A stretch of DNA of 13,185 nucleotides, taken from the NCBI GenBank assembly GCA_003153585.1, contig PLZZ01000213.1, positions 6,227 through 19,411 of the forward strand. Reading direction: 5' to 3'. The notes under the pieces are model-generated. The model was given only the letters and a program-made list of their open reading frames with translations, did not search any database and was not told the origin of the DNA. Shown here piece after piece: positions 1 through 6,833 of the stretch (positions are counted from its first letter, which is position 1; each line of letters begins with the position of its first letter). This DNA comes from Acidobacteriota bacterium. GTDB taxonomy: Bacteria; Acidobacteriota; Terriglobia; Acidiferrales; UBA7541. Position numbers and translations under genes: made by a program.

Positions 1-468
1 GATTACGAAGCCCAGAGCCGCAACCGGCGCGTGCGCGTAGTTTCCGCAGATGGTTGTACGATCACGGGAAACGCGGAGTTGGTTCGTGCGGCGACTGAAA
101 ACGTGATCCGCAACGCGGTTAGCCACACGGAGGAAGGCACGCAAGTGGACGTGGTACTCAAGCATGTGCCCAACTCGCAGGGGGGAGACGCCGTGATTCG
201 TGTGCGGGATCACGGCAAGGGGGTGCCGGAAGCGTCTCTAGTGGATATTTTCCTTCCTTTTTATCGAGTGGGGGACGCCCGGGAGAGGTCCGCCGGCGGT
301 TCAGGACTGGGGCTCTCGATCACGGACCGCGCGGTGCGATTGCATGGCGGGAGCGTGAAGGCTGAGAACTCCGCGGACGGGGGCCTGGTGGTCGAATTGA
401 AATTCCCCTTGACGGCGAACGAAACGCCAGCGGCCAAAGAGGCGATACCAGTCAGCTCCAGTGTCTAA
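1..468 (+). CDS. Sensor histidine kinase, C-terminal ATPase domain (5' end outside the window)
   Basis: This is the C-terminal catalytic (HATPase_c) part of a two-component sensor kinase, which binds ATP to autophosphorylate a histidine located upstream. Frame 1 is open from the first base of the window, so the sensor region and the H-box are missing. Reading from the first base, about 155 codons are visible. The ATP-binding motifs appear in order: an N-box (NVIRNAVSHT), a G1 box (RDHGKGVP), an F-box (IFLPFYRV) and a G2 box (GGSGLGLSI), followed by a short tail rich in Ala, Pro and Ser. The combination of FYRV with the following DARER segment is typical of CpxA/EnvZ-like kinases, which are usually paired with an OmpR-type regulator. 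No regulator is visible here, so the partner, if adjacent, lies upstream. No clear link to the respiratory operon can be made beyond proximity. Confidence 0.93.
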   Translation, partial: DYEAQSRNRRVRVVSADGCTITGNAELVRAATENVIRNAVSHTEEGTQVDVVLKHVPNSQGGDAVIRVRDHGKGVPEASLVDIFLPFYRVGDARERSAGGSGLGLSITDRAVRLHGGSVKAENSADGGLVVELKFPLTANETPAAKEAIPVSSSV

Positions 469-580
469 TGGCGTCACCTTTTATGCGCGTGTCATTTGTT
501 TGAAATAGTCTGGGATGCGTCAGTTCCCACCGTATCAAATTGTTCGCTGTCCTCATCTTTAGGTGTTGCCTTGGGTTCCT

Positions 581-597
581 GTAGGGTCGTACCCTAC
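581..597. promoter_or_regulatory. Inverted repeat, candidate operator
   Basis: GTAGGGT and ACCCTAC form a perfect 7-bp dyad separated by CGT, about 340 bp upstream of the cytochrome-porin start and 113 bp after the kinase stop. No T-run follows it, so an intrinsic terminator is unlikely. A dimeric regulator binding site is the simplest reading. The regulator is unknown. Confidence 0.4.
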
Positions 598-630
598 GGT
601 CGCTGCTGGCGGATGATCCAGACCGGCACG

Positions 631-644
631 GGTAATAGGTAATA
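631..644. repeat. Tandem 7-bp direct repeat
   Basis: GGTAATA occurs twice in direct succession (631-637 and 638-644) inside the gene-free region. It could be a pair of regulator half-sites or simple slippage. Nothing else supports a function. Confidence 0.3.
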
Positions 645-936
645 AGGACGCACCCTGGGACGAGGAAGTAGGGGGGCTACCCGGATGTTAAGATTTGTTA
701 ATTTTTGTGCTTGCGTTCCTTTATTGGGAGGAGTACTTTCGAGGCGTTTTGGGGAGTTTGAAGGTGTGGGCTCTGCGAGCAGATGAATAGTCCAACCCAT
801 TTCACGTTCGGAAGCCGCGAAAAAATTATTCCTCCCGCTATAAGTTTGCATGCGGTAAGAGCTGGTTCTGACTTTTTCCAAGTGTCGATGACGCGAATTA
901 CAATCCACTCTTCTGGCAGCTGGAATAGGAGGCTGT

Positions 937-2403
937 ATGTTTAAGCGGTTTCCAAATCGTGCAGGCCGAATCCGGAAATCATTTGCGCGGCCACTGGTCA
1001 CATGTGCGCTACTGGTAATGGCAATCGTGATTTGCGATTACCAGACAGCGAGCGCGTCACCAACAAGTAAAGTAATGGCGATTCCGGCGTTCGCGCGCAA
1101 GTACGGCCTTCCTTGCTCCGCGTGCCACACGGCTTGGCCGGAGTTGAACAACTTCGGCATGGTTTTTCGCGATAACGGGTATCAGCTGATGAACGATCGC
1201 GACTCGCCGATTTGGCAAAACCCTTCTTACTTCCCGATATCCTTTCGGATCACGCCAAACTGGCATCGTGAGACCGCGAGCAATCAACCCGTTGACTCGA
1301 TTCCGGGAGGGGGCACCGGTTCTGTCCTGGTGTCACACAACGTGACACAGGCCGGATTCGATCTCTCGGGAATGGACCTGTGGTCCGCGGGGACGCTCTA
1401 TAAGAATATTTCGTTTCAGCTACTACCCTCTTCTGATCCGACCGCAGTCTGGCACTTTGAGAGCGCTTGGATTCGCATCGACAACATTAAGGGAAGTTCC
1501 TGGCTCAACTTCAAATTCGGAAGATTTGAACTCGACAATCTGGTTTCCGAGAAGCGCTTTTTGTTCCTTTCGAATAACGGGGGCATCTATCAGACCTATC
1601 ATTTCAATGTTCCTGGGAGCATCAACGACTTCGGAATCGGCGACAATCAAATAGGCATCGAATTGTCAGGGCACGATACGAACAGCTACACGCGCTATTC
1701 CGTATCGCTGCTAAGTAGTAATGAAGGCGGCGTAAACCTAACCAATAACAACCTTCCAGGGGGCACCGCATCAAGCCGGAGCTATGATGGTTATATGGCC
1801 TTCACCAAGGCTTTCGATTTGGGAAGCTGGGGTTACCAGGAATTTCAGGCCTATGCCTACGTAGGTCAAAGGCCCACGTTTTACCAAACCTCGCAAGGGG
1901 TTCCACTGGTCGGCTTGGGCAATGAACCCTTTTATCGCATTGGCTTCGCGGGCCAACTTCATTTCAAAAACTTAGAGTTGTTACCGTACTTTATGCACGG
2001 GCACGATAATGCCTACCTTGGGGCCGGCGTTCCTGACTCCCAGGCTTTGCCGGCAGGAGCTCACGCGCCGACGTTTAACGGTGGCTTTCTTGAAGGTCAA
2101 TACTTCGTGAGCCCGCAACTTGTGCTCCTTGGCCGGTTCGAGAAAATAGACGTGGGGCAGCAAGCGTTCGCCAGCGGCAACGTTCCGGGCAATTTCGGCA
2201 ACGTCACAGCCTACTCCGTAGGTTACCGGTGGTATCCCATCATGTTTAGCCGCGCGGGAGTCGCTTGGCACAATGAGTATTCAATAGTTAAGACCATAGG
2301 TAACGTTCCGGAGAGCGGCGATGGCACAGGGCTGCCTCCGCTTTTGCCTACCAACGGTGTTTGGAGCAGCAGCGTATTTATCGGATTTGATTTCGACTTC
2401 TAG
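937..2403 (+). CDS. Cyc2-like outer-membrane monoheme cytochrome c fused to a beta-barrel
   Basis: Predicted 488-aa exported protein. A basic N-terminus and hydrophobic stretch (about residues 18-33) look like a signal peptide with cleavage near residue 40. A single heme c site follows at C60-S-A-C63-H64, set in the pattern PAFARKYGLPC then CH, then PELNNFG and GYQL. That surround matches the N-terminal heme segment of Cyc2-type fused cytochrome-porins. The remaining roughly 400 residues alternate polar and aromatic/hydrophobic positions as in amphipathic strands, and the protein ends in FDFDF, the aromatic C-terminus usual for barrel insertion by BamA. The length is close to the roughly 485 aa of Acidithiobacillus Cyc2. 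The ATG is preceded by AGGAGG (927-932) with a 4-base gap. It is the first gene of the operon, 14 bp before the diheme cytochrome. The inferred role is moving electrons across the outer membrane. Fe(II) as donor is a hypothesis, and a plain outer-membrane cytochrome of another function remains possible. Confidence 0.75.
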   Translation: MFKRFPNRAGRIRKSFARPLVTCALLVMAIVICDYQTASASPTSKVMAIPAFARKYGLPCSACHTAWPELNNFGMVFRDNGYQLMNDRDSPIWQNPSYFPISFRITPNWHRETASNQPVDSIPGGGTGSVLVSHNVTQAGFDLSGMDLWSAGTLYKNISFQLLPSSDPTAVWHFESAWIRIDNIKGSSWLNFKFGRFELDNLVSEKRFLFLSNNGGIYQTYHFNVPGSINDFGIGDNQIGIELSGHDTNSYTRYSVSLLSSNEGGVNLTNNNLPGGTASSRSYDGYMAFTKAFDLGSWGYQEFQAYAYVGQRPTFYQTSQGVPLVGLGNEPFYRIGFAGQLHFKNLELLPYFMHGHDNAYLGAGVPDSQALPAGAHAPTFNGGFLEGQYFVSPQLVLLGRFEKIDVGQQAFASGNVPGNFGNVTAYSVGYRWYPIMFSRAGVAWHNEYSIVKTIGNVPESGDGTGLPPLLPTNGVWSSSVFIGFDFDF

Positions 2404-2417
2404 AGAAGAGGCCCACA

Positions 2418-3323
2418 ATGACACTAAAGAAACTTGCTGTGACATTTGCTTTGGGGTCGATGGCTCTGGTAACAGTCGGAGCCACATCCGTCCTCGCGCA
2501 GTCGCACGTAAACTCGCCAGACCCATCGCTTGGGGCGCCTAGCGTCTCATCCGCAGAGAGCCACATCGGGAACATGACGGGGCACGCCGGAGAGGGTAAA
2601 CAGCTTTATCGCCGGTATTGTATTGGGTGCCACGGCCCGGACGGGAACGGCGAGGGCATGAATGCTCAGTGGATCGATCCCAAGCCGCGGGATTTCACCG
2701 AGGCTACTTTTAAGTGCCGGTCAACCCCCACGGGAACATTGCCGACTGATCAAGACCTTTATGACGCAATCACTCGTGGATTCGTGACGACGAATATGCC
2801 GGCCTGGAAACCGCTAACGCCGCAACAGCGAGCCGACCTGGTTGCGTTCGTGAAAACATGGTCTCCTCGGTGGACGAAGGGGAAGGCTGGGGCGCCGTTG
2901 GACATCCCGGCCGAAACGCCCATCACGATCGAGAGCATCCTTCACGGGAGAGAACTCTTTCAGAGATTGGAATGCTGGAAGTGCCATGGTCCGGAAGGGC
3001 ATGGAGACGGTCCTTCGGCGATCACGCTTACCGACGACAAAGGTAATCCGATTCGGCCGTACGATTTTTCGTCGGGATCGCGGTTCATGTGTGGCACAAC
3101 CAATCGGGACTTGTACCGCATTTTCATGACGGGACTAGACGGATCGCCAATGCCGTCTTTTGCCGACGTGGTGAAGCCGAACGAAGCGTGGGATCTGGTG
3201 CACTTTCTGCGGACTTTGCAACCGCTTAAGACGCAGGAGGCAGATCTCTGGATGGCTTACAGGGCTGCGCATGGCGCGGACCTGAAGCCGATAGGTCCGG
3301 ACGCGGCACCGGGCGGGCAGTAG
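2418..3323 (+). CDS. Periplasmic diheme cytochrome c
   Basis: 301-aa protein with a signal peptide (positively charged start, hydrophobic core, cleavage near VLAQ at 25-28). It contains two cytochrome c domains: heme 1 at C68-I-G-C71-H72 with likely axial Met127 (in NMPAW), and heme 2 at C186-W-K-C189-H190 with likely axial Met245 (in SPMPSF). The two sites are 118 residues apart for both the CxxCH motifs and the methionines, which fits an internal duplication. Each domain also carries an extra cysteine before its DLY segment (C100 and C225). The gene begins 14 bp after the cytochrome-porin stop with a modest Shine-Dalgarno (GAAGAGG). By position and architecture it resembles the c4-type diheme carrier Cyc1 of the rus operon, and it probably shuttles electrons from the outer membrane or the neighbouring copper protein to the CuA site of the oxidase. 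Assignment as a diheme c-type cytochrome is firm; the partner assignment is inference. Confidence 0.92.
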   Translation: MTLKKLAVTFALGSMALVTVGATSVLAQSHVNSPDPSLGAPSVSSAESHIGNMTGHAGEGKQLYRRYCIGCHGPDGNGEGMNAQWIDPKPRDFTEATFKCRSTPTGTLPTDQDLYDAITRGFVTTNMPAWKPLTPQQRADLVAFVKTWSPRWTKGKAGAPLDIPAETPITIESILHGRELFQRLECWKCHGPEGHGDGPSAITLTDDKGNPIRPYDFSSGSRFMCGTTNRDLYRIFMTGLDGSPMPSFADVVKPNEAWDLVHFLRTLQPLKTQEADLWMAYRAAHGADLKPIGPDAAPGGQ

Positions 3324-3351
3324 TCTATTTTATATTCCGAGGAGAAATCCT

Positions 3352-4071
3352 ATGCGAAGTGGGTATTTCACAGCTCTCGCGGTGGCAGTGTTGCTGGGCA
3401 GCGGAATGTTGGTGTTTGCGAAGCCCCCTGCGGGATCCGGATCAATAACGGGCAAGGTGACTTACACCGGCACGCCTCCGAAGATGAAGCCGATTGATAT
3501 GTCTAAAGAACCGTCATGCGCAAAGCAACATGCGACTCCGGTCATGACGCAAAATGTGACCACCGGGCCCGGCAATGCCCTCCAATGGGTGGTTGTATAT
3601 ATCTCGGCCGGCGATGAGGGTTCTTCAGCGCCTTCTCAAGGCGCCAGATACGATCAGAAGGGCTGCGAATATCTGCCTCACGTTCTGCCGATGCAGGTTG
3701 CTCAACAACTTCAGATTTACAATGACGATCAGACCTCGCACAATATTCACCCGCTTTCGAAAACCAACCCCGAGTGGAACAAGTCTCAGCCGCCTGGCTC
3801 GCCACCGATTGATACAAAGTATGACAAGGCCGAGTTCATCCCGGTGAAGTGCAACATTCACCCATGGATGCACGGGTACTTCGCAGTGCTGAACACGTCG
3901 CACTACGCGGTTTCCGGCGAGGATGGCTCCTTCGACATCAAGGGCCTTCCTCCCGGGAAATATACGGTGACAGCGTGGCAAGAGCAGTATCCCGCGCAAT
4001 CGCAGGAAGTAACAATCAGCGGAAGCGAAGCCAAGACAGCCAATTTTGTGTTCAAGGTTTTGCCTTACTAG
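3352..4071 (+). CDS. Plastocyanin-like copper protein with carboxypeptidase-regulatory-like C-terminal domain
   Basis: 239-aa exported protein with a signal peptide ending near residue 23. The middle part has a cupredoxin-like pattern: a first candidate copper ligand in TSHNIH (H130 or H133) and a C-terminal cluster C167-N-I-H170-P-W-M173-H174. A type 1 copper site would use His, Cys, His and Met. The Cys-x2-His-x2-Met spacing is shorter than the Cys-x2-His-x4-Met of plastocyanin. C56 and C105 could form a disulfide. The last ~50 residues (GEDGSFDIKGLPPGKYTVTAW) are a typical carboxypeptidase-regulatory-like beta-sandwich. A strong GAGGAGA (3339-3345) precedes the ATG. It lies between the diheme cytochrome and coxB, so a role as a periplasmic electron carrier or as a copper donor to the oxidase is likely. 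Copper binding is inferred from the motif and not proven. Confidence 0.78.
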   Translation: MRSGYFTALAVAVLLGSGMLVFAKPPAGSGSITGKVTYTGTPPKMKPIDMSKEPSCAKQHATPVMTQNVTTGPGNALQWVVVYISAGDEGSSAPSQGARYDQKGCEYLPHVLPMQVAQQLQIYNDDQTSHNIHPLSKTNPEWNKSQPPGSPPIDTKYDKAEFIPVKCNIHPWMHGYFAVLNTSHYAVSGEDGSFDIKGLPPGKYTVTAWQEQYPAQSQEVTISGSEAKTANFVFKVLPY

Positions 4072-4128
4072 GGCATCTGGCACCGTCGTGGCCGTATTTT
4101 TAGTTAGCGAGGGAAGGCTGTTGCCCTA
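4069..4128 (+). other. Spacer between the copper-protein gene and coxB with a weak inverted repeat
   Basis: TAGGGCA (4069-4075, including part of the stop codon) is the exact reverse complement of TGCCCTA (4122-4128). Between them is a short imperfect hairpin (GGCAC/GTGGCC, about 4079-4092) followed by ATTTTT. This is the longest gap inside the operon (about 100 bp). It could attenuate transcription or stabilise the upstream mRNA, but the stems are short. Confidence 0.25.
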
Positions 4129-4170
4129 AATCTTTGAATTACCACCCGTAGGACATCGGAGGGGCGGAAG

Positions 4171-4971
4171 ATGGGTAAGTTTTTTGCGATCGTCCTGACC
4201 GTGATCACTCTGGTGTCCGCATCGATTTTTGCCATGCACATCTGGTGGATGCCTGTGGACATTTCGGTTCACGGGCCAGCCCTCGACAAGCAGTTTGGCG
4301 AAACACTTATGGGGACGGGGTTCGGTTTCCTGGTGGCGCAGCTGAGCCTGGCATATTTTCTTTGGAAGTTCGCCGATAAGGGTGATGGCCGCAAGGTACG
4401 TGAATTCCCCGGCGGACCGAAAGTGACGATCATCACCGCAGTAGTCCTGGTGGGGCTTGAGATTCTTGCGCTGTCATTCGTAGGGCAAAAAGCTTGGGCA
4501 TCGGTGAATCTGGATCCGGCTCCGCCGAATGCGATGCACATTGACGTTCAGGCCGAGCAGTTTGCTTTTTATTTTCGGTATGCGGGCCCGGACGGACAGT
4601 TTGGCGCAGTGCATCCGGAAAAAATCAGCGACGGCAACGGGAATTATTTTGGTCTGGATCCCGAGAACGATATCCCGGCGCGGGACGACATCGTGGTGGG
4701 CTCGCTGACGATTCCGGTGAACCAGCCAATCTTGCTGACGATCCACTCCAAAGATGTGGGGCATTCGTTCTACGTCCGCGAGCTGCGGATTCAGCAGGAT
4801 TTCGTTCCGGGAATCGTCATCCCTGTTCATTTCACAGCCACGCAGACCGGAAAGTTCGAAATCGTGTGCACGCAGCTCTGCGGATTGGGTCACTACAACA
4901 TGAAGGCGTATCTCGAGGTATTGCCCCAGGACCAGTTCGATCAGTGGCTGAAGGCTCAGGCAGGGCAATAG
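4171..4971 (+). CDS. coxB: Cytochrome c oxidase subunit II (CuA)
   Basis: 266-aa subunit II of a heme-copper oxygen reductase. It takes electrons from a periplasmic carrier at the binuclear CuA centre and passes them to heme a in subunit I. Hydrophobic segments lie at about residues 4-27 (signal anchor or first helix), 45-66 and 85-107, and the cupredoxin domain follows. The CuA ligands are present: H198 (DVGHSF), C233, C237, H241 and M244 in a C-x3-C-x3-H-x2-M cluster, with the usual RELRIQQDFVPG segment between. Two positions are unusual: the residue between the cysteines that is normally Glu is Gln (Q235), and the aromatic donor-entry motif QWxW is QFAF (F131, F133). GGAGGGG (4158-4164) supports the ATG. 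There is no extra cytochrome c domain, so this is not a caa3-type fusion. It starts the coxB-A-C-D block. Confidence 0.95.
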   Translation: MGKFFAIVLTVITLVSASIFAMHIWWMPVDISVHGPALDKQFGETLMGTGFGFLVAQLSLAYFLWKFADKGDGRKVREFPGGPKVTIITAVVLVGLEILALSFVGQKAWASVNLDPAPPNAMHIDVQAEQFAFYFRYAGPDGQFGAVHPEKISDGNGNYFGLDPENDIPARDDIVVGSLTIPVNQPILLTIHSKDVGHSFYVRELRIQQDFVPGIVIPVHFTATQTGKFEIVCTQLCGLGHYNMKAYLEVLPQDQFDQWLKAQAGQ

Positions 4972-5037
4972 GCAATCGGCCCGCTCCGACGCGCGCAAGC
5001 ACGATTGGCGGCTGGCTCTTCCATGCGAGGCAGGCAG

Positions 5038-6816
5038 ATGCACGACACGTCGGACCAAGCAGCGGTTCATCACCACGCCCCGCCGAAGGGCTTCCTTTGG
5101 ACGCACGTCTTCAGCCTAGACCACAAGGTCATCGGTAAGCAGTATTACTTCCTCTCGCTCGCAGCTGTGGTGATCGGGATGGTGTTGTCGTGGATCATGC
5201 GCTTCCATCTGGCCTGGGCTGCAGCCGCGATTCCCGGACTCCAGCATCTGTCGCAGGTAGGGGCGCCCGGCGGGATCATCACTCCGGAGTATTACCTTTC
5301 CCTGCTGACTCTGCACGGCACGCTGATGGTCTTTTTTGTGCTCACCACCGCTCCCCAAGCCGGATTCGGGAACTACTTCCTTCCCATTCAAATAGGGGCG
5401 GAAGACATGGCATTCCCCCGGCTCAACATGCTTTCGTTCTGGGTGACGTTCGTGGGCTTCGTGACCCTAGTTTCCACGCTGTTCATCAGCGACGGCCCGC
5501 CCATCTCGGGATGGACGGCGTACGCGCCGCTGAGCGCCTTGGGAAACGACGCAGGGCCGGGCCTAGGCAGAGGTCAGATTCTTTGGGTGATCTCTATCGG
5601 GATTTTCTGCATCGGCTCGCTCTTGGGCGCTCTTAATTTCATCGCCACGACTCTGGATTTGCGCTGCAAGGGAATGACGCTCGCTCGCATGCCGTACACG
5701 GTGTGGGCCTGGTTTATCACCGCAGTGCTGGGCCTGCTGGCCTTCGCCGTGTTACTGCCGGCATGCGTTCTTCTGGTCCTGGATCACGTTGGGGGAACCA
5801 GCTTTTTCATCCCCGGGGGATTGGTGCTGAGCGATAAGCTCCAGCCGCATTCCGGTGGTTCCACGCTGCTATGGCAACATATGTTCTGGTTTTTCGGCCA
5901 CCCGGAGGTTTACATCGCGATCATACCGGGCATCGGGATTACGTCTCACATTCTGGCGTCTACGGCGCGCAAACCGCTGCTAGGGGGCAGCCGGGTTCTG
6001 GTCGGTTGCATGGTCGCGATCGCCTTTTTGAGCTTCACGGTTTGGGGTCATCACATGTTTATCAGTGGTATGAACCCCTTCTCGTCGCTGCTTTTCTCGG
6101 TGCCGACGCTGATCATCACAATTCCGGCATCGATCATCTCTTTGAACTGGATAGCCACGGTTTTCGGAGCGCGGCTGCGTTTCCATACGCCGGGACTATT
6201 TGCCATCGGGTTCATTTCTGTGTTCGTGACGGGCGGGCTGAGCGGCTTCTTCCTGGCGCAACCATCGCTCGATATCTACCTCCACGCGACCTATTTCGTG
6301 GTGGGCCATTTCCACATGGTGATGGGAGTCGCGGCAATTTTTGGCATGTTCGCGGGAACGTATTTCTGGTTTCCCAAGATGTTCGGGCGAATGATGAACG
6401 AAACTATGGGCAAGATTCATTTCTGGGTGACCTTCATCGGCGTCTATTGCATCTTTATGCCAATGCACTACATAGGGCTGGCCGGAAACGTCCGGCGGTA
6501 TTCAGCTTTTGTGGACGATTATCTGATACCGCTGATTCCGGTGCACAAATTCATCACCATCGCGGCATTCGTCACGGGAGCGGCGCAGCTTCTCTTTCTG
6601 TTCAACCTTTTCTGGAGCATGTACCGTGGCAAGAAGGCGGAGGAAAACCCCTGGGATTCGACGACGCTGGAGTGGACGATTCCATCGCCGCCGCCATTCG
6701 ACAACTTTGGCGGCCGGCATCCAATTGTGTACCACGATCCGTACGAGCTTGGAGTTGAAGGCGCGAAAGGCGACTACGTGATGCAGGATTCGCCGGAAAA
6801 GCTGGCACAGTCTTAA
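5038..6816 (+). CDS. coxA: Cytochrome c oxidase subunit I (heme-copper oxygen reductase, A-type)
   Basis: 592-aa catalytic subunit with about 12 membrane helices; it reduces O2 to water and pumps protons. Redox ligands are all visible: heme a H93 and H426, heme a3 H424, CuB H288, H338 and H339, and the cross-linked Tyr Y292 in GHPEVY, with E290 marking an A1-type active site. D-channel residues D123, N112 and N130 and the paired heme-propionate arginines R486-R487 are kept. Two departures stand out: the K-channel lysine (Paracoccus K354) aligns with Ile367 in PASIISLNW, and the Mg-site Asp after H416 is Ala417. I chose the ATG at 5038 because GAGGCAGG (5027-5034) lies just upstream. The frame is also open from a TTG at 5005 and an ATG at 5023, but neither has a good ribosome site. 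It lies 66 bp after coxB and 17 bp before coxC. Confidence 0.96.
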   Translation: MHDTSDQAAVHHHAPPKGFLWTHVFSLDHKVIGKQYYFLSLAAVVIGMVLSWIMRFHLAWAAAAIPGLQHLSQVGAPGGIITPEYYLSLLTLHGTLMVFFVLTTAPQAGFGNYFLPIQIGAEDMAFPRLNMLSFWVTFVGFVTLVSTLFISDGPPISGWTAYAPLSALGNDAGPGLGRGQILWVISIGIFCIGSLLGALNFIATTLDLRCKGMTLARMPYTVWAWFITAVLGLLAFAVLLPACVLLVLDHVGGTSFFIPGGLVLSDKLQPHSGGSTLLWQHMFWFFGHPEVYIAIIPGIGITSHILASTARKPLLGGSRVLVGCMVAIAFLSFTVWGHHMFISGMNPFSSLLFSVPTLIITIPASIISLNWIATVFGARLRFHTPGLFAIGFISVFVTGGLSGFFLAQPSLDIYLHATYFVVGHFHMVMGVAAIFGMFAGTYFWFPKMFGRMMNETMGKIHFWVTFIGVYCIFMPMHYIGLAGNVRRYSAFVDDYLIPLIPVHKFITIAAFVTGAAQLLFLFNLFWSMYRGKKAEENPWDSTTLEWTIPSPPPFDNFGGRHPIVYHDPYELGVEGAKGDYVMQDSPEKLAQS

Positions 6817-6833
6817 CCCACGGGGGAGACGCG

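Larger units (their letters stand above)
469..936. other. Gene-free region upstream of the respiratory operon
   Basis: This 468-bp stretch lies between the kinase stop and the cytochrome-porin start. I find no convincing gene: the only longer reading frame is antisense, has an arginine-rich, shadow-like composition and runs into the cytochrome gene. It holds a 17-bp dyad at 581-597, a tandem 7-bp repeat at 631-644, and an A/T-rich run around 821-830 followed by a possible -10 box (TATAAG, 839-844) without a recognisable -35. I found no sigma-54 type -24/-12 pair. The promoter of the operon is expected here but cannot be placed reliably. Confidence 0.6.

Noticed and set aside
695..724. Sigma-70 promoter TTGTTA with TTTATT upstream of the cytochrome-porin gene
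   Set aside because: The usable -10 matches only at 19-bp spacing and poorly.
594..1001. Antisense reading frame of 135 codons over the operon leader
   Set aside because: It runs into the start of the cytochrome-porin gene on the opposite strand, has an Arg/Pro-rich composition and shows no domain.
4079..4100. Intrinsic terminator between the copper-protein gene and coxB
   Set aside because: The stem is about five pairs with a bulge and the T-run is short and offset, so I list it only as a weak inverted repeat.
4171..4971. Non-functional subunit II because the CuA Glu is missing
   Set aside because: That Glu binds copper through its backbone carbonyl, and both Cys, both His and the Met are present, so CuA should still form.
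4474..5106. 210-codon antisense frame across coxB and the coxA start
   Set aside because: Spans two well-supported genes on the other strand and has no motif.
5871..6758. Second 295-codon frame on the plus strand inside coxA
   Set aside because: It lies wholly within coxA in another phase, and the product is rich in His, Arg and Gly with no recognisable motif.
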